Origin: Fuscovulum ytuae
GTDB taxonomy: Bacteria; Pseudomonadota; Alphaproteobacteria; Rhodobacterales; Rhodobacteraceae
Assembly (NCBI RefSeq): GCF_029953595.1
Contig: NZ_CP124535.1
Location: 3,641,001-3,705,000, forward strand
DNA length: 64,000 nt
Direction: 5' to 3'
Shown: in pieces, positions 8,619 to 17,125 of the stretch
Position numbering within the stretch: position 1 is the stretch's first letter
Layout: the number at the start of each line of letters is the position of its first letter
Program-made: the position numbers and the translations under genes
Notes under the pieces: generated by a model
Database searches by the model: none
Told to the model about the DNA's origin: nothing
The model's input: only the letters and a program-made list of their open reading frames with translations

Positions 8619-9440
8619 ATGACAGCGTGGAAGCTGGCCTATCACGCCAATTGCTGGGGCGGCCTTGGCGGGGATGCCGTGGGCGTCACCTCGGTCACGC
8701 AACTGGCCTATCGCACCTTTGGCGACATGGATTGCGCGTGTGCCGACATAGCAGCTGCCGGATATGCGGGGGTGGAGCTGTTCGATGGCAACCTGCTGGA
8801 CTACAGTGCCGCCGAGATGCGCAAGCTTTTGGCCGACAACGGGCTGGAACTGGTCGCCACCTATGCGGGCGGGAACTTCATCTTCGACGACATCCTGCCC
8901 GAGGAACTGGCCCGCGTGACCCGCGCCGCCGACCGTGCCGCAGAACTAGGTGCGCCGCATCTGGTCGTCGGCGGTGGAGCCAAGCGTTTCGACGGCATAC
9001 GGGAGCCGGATTATCACAAGCTGGGCGCGGCACTCGATCGCGTGAACGCACTGGCCGAGGCGCGGGGGCTGCGGGCGCATTACCACCCGCACCTTTCCAC
9101 CATCGTCGAGGGCCCTGCCGAAGTGGCCAAGATCTTCGATCTGACCGCCATCGATTTCTGTCCCGATACGGCACATCTGGCCGCCGCTGGGGGCGACCCG
9201 GCGCAACTGATCCGCGACCACGCGAAGCGGATCTCCTACATCCACCTCAAGGGCTTCCAGCGTGAACCCTTCGCCTTCACCCCCCTTGACCGGGGCGATG
9301 TGCCGACAGGGCCGATCCTGCAGGCGATGCGGGATGTGGGCTTTGCAGGCTGGGTCTGCACCGAACTCGACTCCTGGCCCGACCCCGCCGAAGGGGCACG
9401 GCTGAGCATGGACTACCTGAACCGGGCAATCGCGGGCTGA
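8619..9440 (+). CDS. Sugar phosphate isomerase/epimerase-like TIM barrel (LgdB-type candidate)
   Basis: 273 aa AP-endonuclease-2/IolE-like TIM-barrel protein. Metal-binding segments typical of the fold are visible: GVELFDG, HLVVGGGA, HYHPHLSTI, DTAHLAAAGGDP and YIHLKG. The ATG at 8619 is preceded by a strong ribosome site (GGGAGGAGG at 8603-8611), so the 35 extra in-frame upstream residues are probably not translated. It is the first gene of the sugar operon, directly before the binding protein. In the reported levoglucosan pathway two proteins of this family (LgdB1, LgdB2) open the 1,6-anhydro bond and rehydrate the product. With a second family member at 14728-15798, this gene fits one of those roles; which one cannot be told. 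Confidence 0.8.
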   Translation: MTAWKLAYHANCWGGLGGDAVGVTSVTQLAYRTFGDMDCACADIAAAGYAGVELFDGNLLDYSAAEMRKLLADNGLELVATYAGGNFIFDDILPEELARVTRAADRAAELGAPHLVVGGGAKRFDGIREPDYHKLGAALDRVNALAEARGLRAHYHPHLSTIVEGPAEVAKIFDLTAIDFCPDTAHLAAAGGDPAQLIRDHAKRISYIHLKGFQREPFAFTPLDRGDVPTGPILQAMRDVGFAGWVCTELDSWPDPAEGARLSMDYLNRAIAG

Positions 9441-9495
9441 TCCGCCTGCCCACCAAACGGGGGAAGCCCCGACACTTCTCTGGGAGGATGAAGAT

Positions 9496-10617
9496 ATGTT
9501 GACTAGACGCAGCCTGATGGGCTCGGCGACCGCGCTTGCGCTTTTTGTGGGGATCGCCGCCCCGGCCTTCGCCGATCCGGACGCGGCGCTTGCCAAGTTG
9601 CAGGAAACCGTCCTGTCGAAAGGACCGAGTGGCGAGGACCCGTCGCCCGCCTCCGATGTCGTGCTGAGCGATGAGGAACTGGCCAAGATCAAGGAGATGG
9701 GGGCCACCGCTGCCATCGTCATGCATTACGGCGGCAATGACTGGAGCCAGGCGCAGATCAACGGGTTGCAGACGCAGTTCGGCGCGATGGGGATCGAGGT
9801 GATCGCCGTGACCGATGCGGGCTTCAAGCCCGAAAAGCAGGTCAGCGATCTGGAAACCATCATGGCGCAGTCGCCAGACATCATCGTGTCGATTCCGACA
9901 GACCCGACGGCCACCGCCGCCGCCTATCGTGCAGCGGCAGAGGCCGGGACCAAGCTGGTGTTCATGGACAACGTTCCGACGGGCTTCGTTCCGGGCACCG
10001 ACTATGTCTCGGTCGTGTCGGCGGACAACTATGGCAACGGCGTCGCGGCGGCCCATCTGATGGCCAAGGCACTTGGTCCGGATGGCGGGGATATCGGCCT
10101 CGTTTTCCACGCGGCTGATTTCTTCGTAACGAAGCAGCGCTATGACGCGTTCAAGGCGACGATTGCCAGCGACTACCCCAATATCAACATCGTGGCCGAG
10201 CAAGGCATCGGTGGGCCGGACTTTTCGGGCGATGCCGAAAAGGCCGCAGGGGCGATGCTGACCTCCAACCCGAACATCAAGGGCATCTGGGCGGTCTGGG
10301 ACGTTCCGGCCGAAGGCGTGATGGCGGCGGCGCGGGCCAATGGCCGCGACGACCTGATCATCACGACCGTGGACCTTGGCGAGAATGTTGCCATCAGCAT
10401 GGCGCAGGGCGGGTTCATCAAGGGCCTTGGCGCACAGCGTCCCTATGACGCCGGTGTGGTCGAGGCGAAGCTGGCCGGCTATGCCCTTCTGGGCAAGGAC
10501 GCGCCGGACTTCGTTGCACTGCCCGCCCTGCCGGTGGCGCAAGACAACCTGCTCGACGCGTGGACGCAGGTCTATTCGACCGAGGCGACCGAAAACGTGA
10601 AAGCCTCGATGCAGTAA
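9496..10617 (+). CDS. Sugar ABC transporter substrate-binding protein
   Basis: 373 aa periplasmic sugar-binding protein (Peripla_BP_4/RbsB-like). The N-terminus is a signal peptide with twin Arg (TRRSLMG), a hydrophobic stretch and an AFA cleavage site near residue 26, so Tat or Sec export is possible. The mature part carries the binding fold (MDNVPTGFVPG, VSADNYGNG, VWDVPAEG, TVDLGENVAI). GGGAGGA precedes the ATG. It lies in one operon with the ATPase (11909-13480) and permease (13473-14429). The substrate is inferred to be an anhydrosugar such as levoglucosan from the enzymes around it. It is the exported relative of the signal-less protein at 6020-7030. Confidence 0.9.
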   Translation: MLTRRSLMGSATALALFVGIAAPAFADPDAALAKLQETVLSKGPSGEDPSPASDVVLSDEELAKIKEMGATAAIVMHYGGNDWSQAQINGLQTQFGAMGIEVIAVTDAGFKPEKQVSDLETIMAQSPDIIVSIPTDPTATAAAYRAAAEAGTKLVFMDNVPTGFVPGTDYVSVVSADNYGNGVAAAHLMAKALGPDGGDIGLVFHAADFFVTKQRYDAFKATIASDYPNINIVAEQGIGGPDFSGDAEKAAGAMLTSNPNIKGIWAVWDVPAEGVMAAARANGRDDLIITTVDLGENVAISMAQGGFIKGLGAQRPYDAGVVEAKLAGYALLGKDAPDFVALPALPVAQDNLLDAWTQVYSTEATENVKASMQ

Positions 10618-10625
10618 GCGATGCC

Positions 10626-10652
10626 GCGCGGGGTGTCCCTATCACCCCGCGC
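10626..10652 (+). terminator. Intra-operon GC hairpin after the binding-protein gene
   Basis: A perfect 10-bp stem (GCGCGGGGTG with CACCCCGCGC) around a 7-base loop starts nine bases after the binding-protein stop. There is no T-run, so it is more likely an mRNA-stabilising or attenuating hairpin than a full rho-independent terminator. Such hairpins commonly sit after binding-protein genes, which need higher expression than the ATPase and permease of the same operon. Confidence 0.6.
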
Positions 10653-10745
10653 GCCTGCCGGGCCTTTAACGGGGGAATTGCTCCCTGCCCGTGAAGGTCC
10701 GGCCCTTTCTCACCAACCCGTCCCGCACAGCACCGGAGACTGACG

Positions 10746-11912
10746 ATGACCAAAGTGATGAACGTTGCCATGATCGGCGGCGGGTTCATGGGCAAGGCGC
10801 ACGCCATGGCCTATGCCTCGATGCCGATGTTCTTCTGGCCCGCGCCTGCCATCCCGCACCGCAAGGTCGTCGTCGATGTCACCGACGGGGCCGCCGAGGA
10901 AGCCCGCCGCCGTTTCGGGTTCGACGAGGCGTCGAGCGACTGGCGCAGCGTGGTGGCGCGGCCCGATATCGATGTGGTCGATATCTGCACGCCGAACAAT
11001 GTCCATGCCGAGATCGCCATTGCGGCGGCGAAGGCGGGCAAGCACATCATCTGCGAAAAGCCCTTGGCGCGGACGGTCGAAGAGGCCCGCGCGATGACCG
11101 AGGCGGCGAAGGCCGCGGGCATCATCCACATGGTGGCCTTCAACTACCGCCGCACGCCCGCCGTGGCGCTGGCCAAGAAATATATCGAGGAAGGCCGCAT
11201 CGGACGCATCCTGAACTTCCGTGGCACCTACCTTCAGGACTGGTCGGCGGATGAGAACGGGCCGCTGTCCTGGCGCTTTCAGAAGAAGATCGCGGGGTCG
11301 GGCACGGTGGGGGATATCGGGACACATGTCGTGGACCTCGCACATTACCTTGTCGGCCCTATTGCCGAAGTGATCGCCATGACCAAGACCTATGTCACGA
11401 CGCGCCCCATCCAGCAGGGTGGCGTGGACAAGTTGGGCGCGTCGGAGAAATCCGCCGATGCCGAACGTGCGCCGGTCGATGTGGATGACGAGGTGGTGTC
11501 GATGCTGCGCTTCGGCAACGGGGCCATCGGCAGCCTGGAGGCCACGCGCAATGCATGGGGTCGGAACAACTTTATCACGCTGGAGATCCACGGGACGAAA
11601 GGCTCAATCCACTTCAACTACGAACGCCGCGACGAATTGCAGGTGATGTTCGCCGACGATCCGGCCGACGCGCGCGGGTTCCGCACGGTCTATACTGGCC
11701 CCGCGCATCCCTATGGCGGCGGTCTATGGCCGATCCCCGGTCTGGGCATCGGCTATTCGGAAACGAAGATCGTCGAATGCTTCGACCTGTTCACCGCGAT
11801 TGCCAGCGGCAAGCAACCCAGCCCGAATTTCGAGGATGGTCTGCTGACGGAACTGGTGGCCGATGCCCTGCTGCGGTCGGGTGAAACCGGCAAGTGGGAG
11901 CGGGTGGAATGA
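10746..11912 (+). CDS. lgdA: Gfo/Idh/MocA dehydrogenase, probable levoglucosan dehydrogenase
   Basis: 388 aa NAD(P)-dependent dehydrogenase. The N-terminal Rossmann fold carries IGGGFMGKAH (residues 10-19), and the family EKP motif is in IICEKPLA near residue 104. The C-terminal domain holds FNYRRTPA, the stretch RGTYLQDWSA and the catalytic GDIGTHVVDLA. The segments MPMFFWPAPA, NYRRTPAVALAKKYIEEG and GTYLQDWSAD match, as far as I remember it, the characterised levoglucosan dehydrogenase of Pseudarthrobacter, which oxidises C3 of the anhydrosugar to 3-keto-levoglucosan. Its stop overlaps the start of the ABC ATPase. The exact substrate is inferred from recalled similarity and context. Confidence 0.75.
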   Translation: MTKVMNVAMIGGGFMGKAHAMAYASMPMFFWPAPAIPHRKVVVDVTDGAAEEARRRFGFDEASSDWRSVVARPDIDVVDICTPNNVHAEIAIAAAKAGKHIICEKPLARTVEEARAMTEAAKAAGIIHMVAFNYRRTPAVALAKKYIEEGRIGRILNFRGTYLQDWSADENGPLSWRFQKKIAGSGTVGDIGTHVVDLAHYLVGPIAEVIAMTKTYVTTRPIQQGGVDKLGASEKSADAERAPVDVDDEVVSMLRFGNGAIGSLEATRNAWGRNNFITLEIHGTKGSIHFNYERRDELQVMFADDPADARGFRTVYTGPAHPYGGGLWPIPGLGIGYSETKIVECFDLFTAIASGKQPSPNFEDGLLTELVADALLRSGETGKWERVE

Positions 11913-13480
11913 CCTCCCCCGCCCCGGTTGCCGTGCGGATGACGGGGATTTCCAAATCCTTCGGCGGCATCCGCGCGCTGGACGGTGTGGATTTCGAGGT
12001 CTTTGCCGGTGAAGTCCACGCCCTGCTTGGCGGCAACGGGGCGGGGAAGTCCACCATCCTGAAGGTCCTGAACGGCGTTCACGTGCCGGAGGAGGGCGAG
12101 ATCGAGGTTGGTGGCCAGAAACTTGCCGCCCACTCGCCCGAAGCGGCGCGGGCGGCAGGCATCGCCATGAACTTTCAGGAAATGTCGCTGATCCCGACGC
12201 TGACCGTGGCGCAGAACATATTCCTGACGCGCGAGGCGCGGGATGCGCGCGGGATGATTGATGATGCGGACTCTGTCCGCCGGGCGCAGGCGATTTTCGA
12301 CATGCTGCAGGTCGAGGTCGATCCGACCACACTCGTCGGTGATCTGGGGGCGGGGCAGAAGCAACTGACCGAGATTGCCAAGGCGATCAGTCAGGATGCG
12401 CGGGTCCTGATCCTCGACGAACCCTCGACCGCGCTTTCGGTGTCGGATGTGGAACGGCTGTTCGTCTTTCTGCGGCAGTTGAAGGCAAAGGGCGTGGCGA
12501 TCATCTATGTCAGCCACCGCATGGACGAAATTGCCCGCATCGCTGACCGCGCGACGATCCTGCGGGATGGTCGGCATGTCATCACGGCTCCGCTGGCCGA
12601 TCTGCCCATCGACGTGATGATCGAACATATCGTCGGGAAGAAATCCAAAGGGCTGGCGGATGTGGCCCGGGGGGACGTGTCGCGGGGCGAGGTTCTGCTG
12701 GACCTTGCGAACGTGACCGGGCCGCACAAACCCGAAAACGTCAGCTTCGCGCTGCATCGGGGGGAAGTGCTGGGACTTGCGGGCTTGCTCGGTTCTGGTC
12801 GGTCCGCCTTGGCCCGCGTCATTGCAGGTATCGAACCCGCCGTTTCGGGCGAGATCCGCATCAAGGGCGCGAAAGCGGTGATCCGCCGCCCCGCCGACGC
12901 TGTGGCTCACGGAATCGCGCTGGTGCCTGAGGCGCGGGCGACGCAGGGCATCATCCCCGCCCATAGCGTTGCCGAAAACATGGTGATGTCGGTGATCGGG
13001 CGCATCGCGCCGAAGGGGTTCGTGGACCGTTCCCGCGTGCGCGACATCGCCGAGGACATGATCGCCCGGCTGTCGATCAAGACGGCAAGCCGCGACCATG
13101 CGGTGTCCACGTTGTCGGGGGGAAACCAGCAGAAGGTGGTGATCGGAAAATGGCTCGCTACTGAACCCGAGATCCTGATCCTCGATGAACCGACGGCAGG
13201 GATCGATATCGGGTCCAAGGCCGAAATCATCCGTCTGGTGCGGGAACTGGCCCAGGCAGGCAAGGGGGTGATCGTCATTTCCTCGGAACTGTCGGAACTG
13301 CTGACGGCCTGCGACCGCATCCTCGTTATGGCGGATGGCCGTGCGCATCAGATGCTGGATCGCGCCGATCTGGACGACCCGGACGAGCACGACCCCGAAC
13401 ATGCCCTGCAAGCGGCCGAGCGCCGCCTTCAGGTGGAAATCCAGAAAGCCCTGACCATCAAGGAGGCCAGCCATGGCTAA
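11909..13480 (+). CDS. Sugar ABC transporter ATP-binding protein (two-domain, RbsA/MglA type)
   Basis: 523 aa tandem ATPase energising import of the sugar bound by the 9496-10617 protein. Domain 1 has Walker A GGNGAGKST, a variant signature LGAGQKQL and Walker B LILDEPSTAL. Domain 2 has a degenerate Walker A (LLGSGRSAL), a canonical LSGGNQQK signature and Walker B LILDEPTAGID. This asymmetry is normal for the RbsA/MglA/XylG family, in which one P-loop is degenerate. The start overlaps the upstream dehydrogenase stop (ATGA), although an in-frame start 15 bases further upstream exists. The gene end overlaps the permease start by 8 bases. Confidence 0.93.
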   Translation: MTSPAPVAVRMTGISKSFGGIRALDGVDFEVFAGEVHALLGGNGAGKSTILKVLNGVHVPEEGEIEVGGQKLAAHSPEAARAAGIAMNFQEMSLIPTLTVAQNIFLTREARDARGMIDDADSVRRAQAIFDMLQVEVDPTTLVGDLGAGQKQLTEIAKAISQDARVLILDEPSTALSVSDVERLFVFLRQLKAKGVAIIYVSHRMDEIARIADRATILRDGRHVITAPLADLPIDVMIEHIVGKKSKGLADVARGDVSRGEVLLDLANVTGPHKPENVSFALHRGEVLGLAGLLGSGRSALARVIAGIEPAVSGEIRIKGAKAVIRRPADAVAHGIALVPEARATQGIIPAHSVAENMVMSVIGRIAPKGFVDRSRVRDIAEDMIARLSIKTASRDHAVSTLSGGNQQKVVIGKWLATEPEILILDEPTAGIDIGSKAEIIRLVRELAQAGKGVIVISSELSELLTACDRILVMADGRAHQMLDRADLDDPDEHDPEHALQAAERRLQVEIQKALTIKEASHG

Positions 13481-14429
13481 GGCAGCAACCGCCCCGGCCG
13501 GGGCATTCTTCGCCAATTGGCGGCAGAACATCATCTATATCGGCTTCGTAGTGATCTTCATCGTCTTTGCACTGACGCTGAACGACAAGGGGTTCCTGAA
13601 TCCGAACAACCTGCTGAACATCGTGCGGCAGACCGCGATGATCGCGGTGATGGCGGTGGCCATGACCTTCGTGCTTTCGGCGGGCGAGATCGACCTGTCG
13701 GTGGGCGCGGTGGCGGGGCTGACCACGGTGACGGTTGCCATGGCGATCGCCATCGCCGGACCTGTTGGCGGCGTTCTTGCCGGTTTGGCGACGGGGCTTG
13801 CCGTTGGGATGTTCAACGGCTGGCTTACGACGCGGATCGGCATACCCTCCTTTCTGACGACACTTGCGATGATGGGTATCGCCAAGGGCGTGGCCATGTG
13901 GATTTCCGATACGGCTGCCGTTCCGATCTTGTCGCCCGGGTATTCCTGGGTCTTCGGGGGAGGTGCGGTCGGCCCAATCCCCGTTCTGATGTTCTGGATG
14001 GCCGTGATCGCGGGCGTCGGACATATCGTGCTGCGCCGTTCGGGCTTTGGTCGCAAGGTGCTGGCGACGGGCGGGGGCGAAATGGCCGCGCGCTATTCCG
14101 GCATCGATACGCGCAGCATCAAGTTCAAAGTGCTGGTCCTGTCCTCCTGCGCCGCTGCTTTGGCTGGGATGCTTTATGCAGGCCGTCTGCAATCTGGGCG
14201 CTTCCAGCTTGGCGAAGGGGATGAGCTTTCGGTCATCGCCGCTGCCGTCCTTGGCGGGACAAGCCTCTTTGGCGGCAAGGGCACGGTCATCGGGACCATC
14301 GTCGGCGCGTTGATGATCGGGATGATCAACAATGGACTGATCCTGATGGGACTGGAGTTCAGCCAGCAGCTGATCGCCAAGGGCGCGATCATCATCCTTG
14401 CCGTTGCTCTTAGCCAGAAGCGGGGCTGA
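13473..14429 (+). CDS. Sugar ABC transporter permease (RbsC-like)
   Basis: 318 aa integral membrane protein of the BPD_transp_2 family with about eight to ten hydrophobic segments (for example IIYIGFVVIFIVFAL, MIAVMAVAMTFVLSAG, VGTIVGALMIGMINNG rewritten from the same helices). The family landmarks are present: SAGEIDLSVGAVAGL early, and LGGTSLFGGKGTVIGT near residue 260. It forms the inner-membrane channel of the sugar importer, presumably as a homodimer since no second permease is encoded. It overlaps the ATPase gene by 8 bases and is followed two bases later by a small monooxygenase-fold gene. Confidence 0.92.
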   Translation: MAKAATAPAGAFFANWRQNIIYIGFVVIFIVFALTLNDKGFLNPNNLLNIVRQTAMIAVMAVAMTFVLSAGEIDLSVGAVAGLTTVTVAMAIAIAGPVGGVLAGLATGLAVGMFNGWLTTRIGIPSFLTTLAMMGIAKGVAMWISDTAAVPILSPGYSWVFGGGAVGPIPVLMFWMAVIAGVGHIVLRRSGFGRKVLATGGGEMAARYSGIDTRSIKFKVLVLSSCAAALAGMLYAGRLQSGRFQLGEGDELSVIAAAVLGGTSLFGGKGTVIGTIVGALMIGMINNGLILMGLEFSQQLIAKGAIIILAVALSQKRG

Positions 14430-14431
14430 CC

Positions 14432-14731
14432 ATGTATACGATCATCGGAACCGTCACTGCGCGCCCAGAAACGCGCAAGGAACTTGCCTCCCTCCTGATG
14501 GCACAAGTTGCGCCAACGCGGTCCGAGGCGGGTTGCATCAACTACGACTTCCACGTCGATGCTGCCGATCCTTGCGTCTTCGTCTTCTACGAGAACTGGG
14601 CCGACCGCGCGGCGCTGGACGCGCATCTGGCGATGCCGCATCTGCAACCGCTGTTTTCGCAGCTTGACCGTCTGCTGGCCTGTCCGGTGGAGATCCGGCC
14701 CCTGACCATGCTGTCGGAGCGGTCGGCATGA
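14432..14731 (+). CDS. Antibiotic biosynthesis monooxygenase (ABM) domain protein
   Basis: 99 aa single-domain dimeric alpha-beta barrel protein. It shows the ABM signature order: ARPETRKELASLL, SEAGCINYDFHVDAADP, FVFYENWADRAALDAHLAMPHLQ (the NW...L..H pattern near residues 55-70), then a C-terminal strand. Members range from quinol monooxygenases (YgiN) to aldose-modifying or non-catalytic helpers. It is embedded in the sugar operon, two bases after the permease, and its stop overlaps the next start (ATGA), so it is co-translated with the second TIM-barrel gene. Its role in the sugar pathway is unknown. Confidence 0.85.
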   Translation: MYTIIGTVTARPETRKELASLLMAQVAPTRSEAGCINYDFHVDAADPCVFVFYENWADRAALDAHLAMPHLQPLFSQLDRLLACPVEIRPLTMLSERSA

Positions 14732-15798
14732 CGGGCAGTGCGATCAAGGGTCCGGGCATCTTTCTGGCGCAATTCGCGGGGAATGATGCACCCTTCGACA
14801 GCCTGCCCTCAATCACGGCCTGGGCGGCAGGGTTGGGCTACAAGGGCGTGCAGATCCCGTCCTGCGATCGGCGGTTGTTCGATCTGGACCTCTGTGCCGA
14901 AAGTCAGACCTATGCTGACGAGGTGCTGGGCATCTGCGCCGAAGCGGGCGTCGCCATCACGGAACTGTCCACCCACCTGCAAGGCCAGTTGGTCGCGGTG
15001 AATCCCGCCTATGACGCGGCCTTTGACGCCTTCGCGCCCGAAACGGTGCGGGGCAATCCCGCCGCACGGCAGGCATGGGCGGTCGATCAGGTGACCAAGG
15101 CCGCAACGGCGGCGCGGCGTCTGGGGCTTTCGGGAACGGTCAGCTTCACCGGATCGCTGGCCTTCCCCTATCTCTATCCGTGGCCGCAGCGCCCCGCCGG
15201 ACTGGTCGAGACGGCATTCGCCGAACTTGCCCGCCGCTGGGCCCCCATCCTTGATGCCTATGACGATGCGGGTGTCGATATCGGCTTCGAACTGCACCCC
15301 GGAGAGGATGTGTTCGACGGCGCAAGCTGGGAGAGGTTCCTGTCCGCAGTGGCGGAACACCCCCGCGCGAGGATCAACTACGACCCGTCGCACTTCCTGT
15401 TGCAGGCGATGGATTATCTGGCCTTCATCGACATCTATCACGACCGTATCTCGGCGTTCCACGTCAAGGACGCCGAGTTCCGCCCCGATGGTCGGCAGGG
15501 TGTCTATTCCGGCTATTCGCCCTGGGCGGAACGGGCGGGGCGTTTCCGCAGCCTTGGCGACGGGCAGGTGGATTTTCCGGCCGTCTTCACGCGCCTGACC
15601 CAATATGGCTATCGCGGCTGGGCGGTGATGGAATGGGAGTGCTTCCTGAAATCCCCCGCGCAGGGCGCAGCCGAGGGCGCTCCGTTCATCGCGCGCCACC
15701 TTATCGAGGTTACAGGGCATGCCTTCGACGATTTCGCAGGCGGACGAGCCGATCAGGCCGTGCTGGACGCAATGCTGGGGATCCGGTCATGGCACTGA
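14728..15798 (+). CDS. Sugar phosphate isomerase/epimerase-like TIM barrel (second LgdB-type candidate)
   Basis: 356 aa AP-endonuclease-2-like TIM barrel, larger than the paralogue at 8619-9440. Landmarks are GYKGVQIPSCDRRLFDL, the TELSTHLQGQ segment, GFELHPGEDVFDG (metal-binding Glu and His), NYDPSHFLLQ, FHVKDAEF and a C-terminal GWAVMEWECF. This pattern is typical of sugar or inositol epimerase/dehydratase-like enzymes that bind a divalent metal. Coupled at both ends (4-base overlap before, 10-base overlap after), it is part of the same operon as the dehydrogenases. It is a candidate for the second eliminating or hydrating step of the levoglucosan pathway. Confidence 0.82.
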   Translation: MTGSAIKGPGIFLAQFAGNDAPFDSLPSITAWAAGLGYKGVQIPSCDRRLFDLDLCAESQTYADEVLGICAEAGVAITELSTHLQGQLVAVNPAYDAAFDAFAPETVRGNPAARQAWAVDQVTKAATAARRLGLSGTVSFTGSLAFPYLYPWPQRPAGLVETAFAELARRWAPILDAYDDAGVDIGFELHPGEDVFDGASWERFLSAVAEHPRARINYDPSHFLLQAMDYLAFIDIYHDRISAFHVKDAEFRPDGRQGVYSGYSPWAERAGRFRSLGDGQVDFPAVFTRLTQYGYRGWAVMEWECFLKSPAQGAAEGAPFIARHLIEVTGHAFDDFAGGRADQAVLDAMLGIRSWH

Positions 15799-16901
15799 AA
15801 CTGGGCATGGTTGGCGGAGGCCAAGGGGCCTTCATCGGCGGGGTCCACCGCATGGCCGCACGGCTGGACGGGCGGTGGGAGTTGGTTGCGGGGGCGCTGT
15901 CCTCTGACCCGGCAAGGGCTGCGGCTTCGGCGGAGGACCTCGGCATTGCGCCCGACCGCAGCTATTCCGATTTCGCACAGATGGCATTGGCCGAGGCATC
16001 CCGTCCCGACGGGATCGATGCGGTGGCGATCGTCACGCCGAACCACCTTCACGCGAAGGTGGCGACAGCCTTCCTGCGCGCCGGAATTGCGGTGATCTGC
16101 GACAAGCCGATGACTGCTACGCTTCCCGAGGCCGAGGAACTGGCCGCGCTGGCGACCGAAACATCCGTGCCGTTCGTGCTGACCCAGACCTATACAGGCT
16201 ATCCGATGGTGCGCGAGGCGCGCCGGATGATCGCCGAAGGCGCGATCGGGGCGGTGCGTCACGTGCAGGTCGAATACCTGCAGGATTGGCTGGCCGGACC
16301 CGTGGAACAGAGCGGGCAGAAACAGGCCGTTTGGCGCACCGATCCCGGCATGTCGGGCGAGGGCGGCTGCATCGCCGATATCGGGACACATGCCTTCAAC
16401 CTTGCGACCTTCGTCACAGGGCTTGGGTTGCGGGCCGTTCTTGCCGATCTCACCGCCTTCGAGCCGGGACGGCGGCTGGATGACAACGCGGCAGTGCTTC
16501 TGCGTTTCGACGGGGGCGCTAAAGGCATGATCTGGGCAAGTCAGATCGCCCCCGGCACCAAGAACGCGCTGCGGTTCCGCATTGCCGGGGAACGGGGCGG
16601 GCTGGCCTGGGATCAGGAAAATCCCGATCTGCTCGAATTCACCCAGCTTGGCGGCACGACCCGCCTGCTGCGCCGCGGTGACGGCCTGACGAAGACGCCT
16701 GCCCGAATCCCGTCCGGCCATCCCGAAGGTTATCTGGAGGCATTTGCAACGCTTTACGCCGATGCCGCGGACCTGATCGAAGGGAAGGGGTCGGCATCGA
16801 CACAAGCGCTGGCGTCTGCCGAGGACGGGCTTGCGGGAATGCGCTTCATCAGCGCGTGTGTCCAATCATATGAGGCAGGCGGAATGTGGATCGCGGCCTG
16901 A
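15789..16901 (+). CDS. Gfo/Idh/MocA dehydrogenase (LgdC-type candidate)
   Basis: 370 aa NAD(P)-dependent oxidoreductase, last gene of the sugar operon. The Rossmann motif is MVGGGQGAFIGGVHR (about residues 7-21), the nucleotide and catalytic motif is ICDKPMTATLPEA with Lys near residue 105, and the C-terminal domain contains LTQTYTGYPMVREARRM, YLQDWLAG and IADIGTHAFNLA. The open frame extends upstream inside the previous gene; the ATG at 15789 begins the fold and overlaps it by 10 bases. In the levoglucosan pathway a second dehydrogenase of this family reduces 3-keto-glucose to glucose, and this gene is the natural candidate here. Confidence 0.82.
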   Translation: MALKLGMVGGGQGAFIGGVHRMAARLDGRWELVAGALSSDPARAAASAEDLGIAPDRSYSDFAQMALAEASRPDGIDAVAIVTPNHLHAKVATAFLRAGIAVICDKPMTATLPEAEELAALATETSVPFVLTQTYTGYPMVREARRMIAEGAIGAVRHVQVEYLQDWLAGPVEQSGQKQAVWRTDPGMSGEGGCIADIGTHAFNLATFVTGLGLRAVLADLTAFEPGRRLDDNAAVLLRFDGGAKGMIWASQIAPGTKNALRFRIAGERGGLAWDQENPDLLEFTQLGGTTRLLRRGDGLTKTPARIPSGHPEGYLEAFATLYADAADLIEGKGSASTQALASAEDGLAGMRFISACVQSYEAGGMWIAA

Positions 16902-17125
16902 CAGATGGGGCGGTAGGCATATCTGAACAGATGGTCTCACCGCTCACCGCTCACCCGATCGTCCGCCTTCCGCCCGTTTCGACGTCGGGGTCGCTCGCGG
17001 CCCATAGCTGCCTGTCGCGAACTCTGCTGTGCTGGTTTTCAAAACCGTTCGAGCAAATTGACCGGTGCACTTATAACTGCCTCGAACTCTTACAGGGGAA
17101 AGACGCAGCCCCCCGGGATTGCGAC

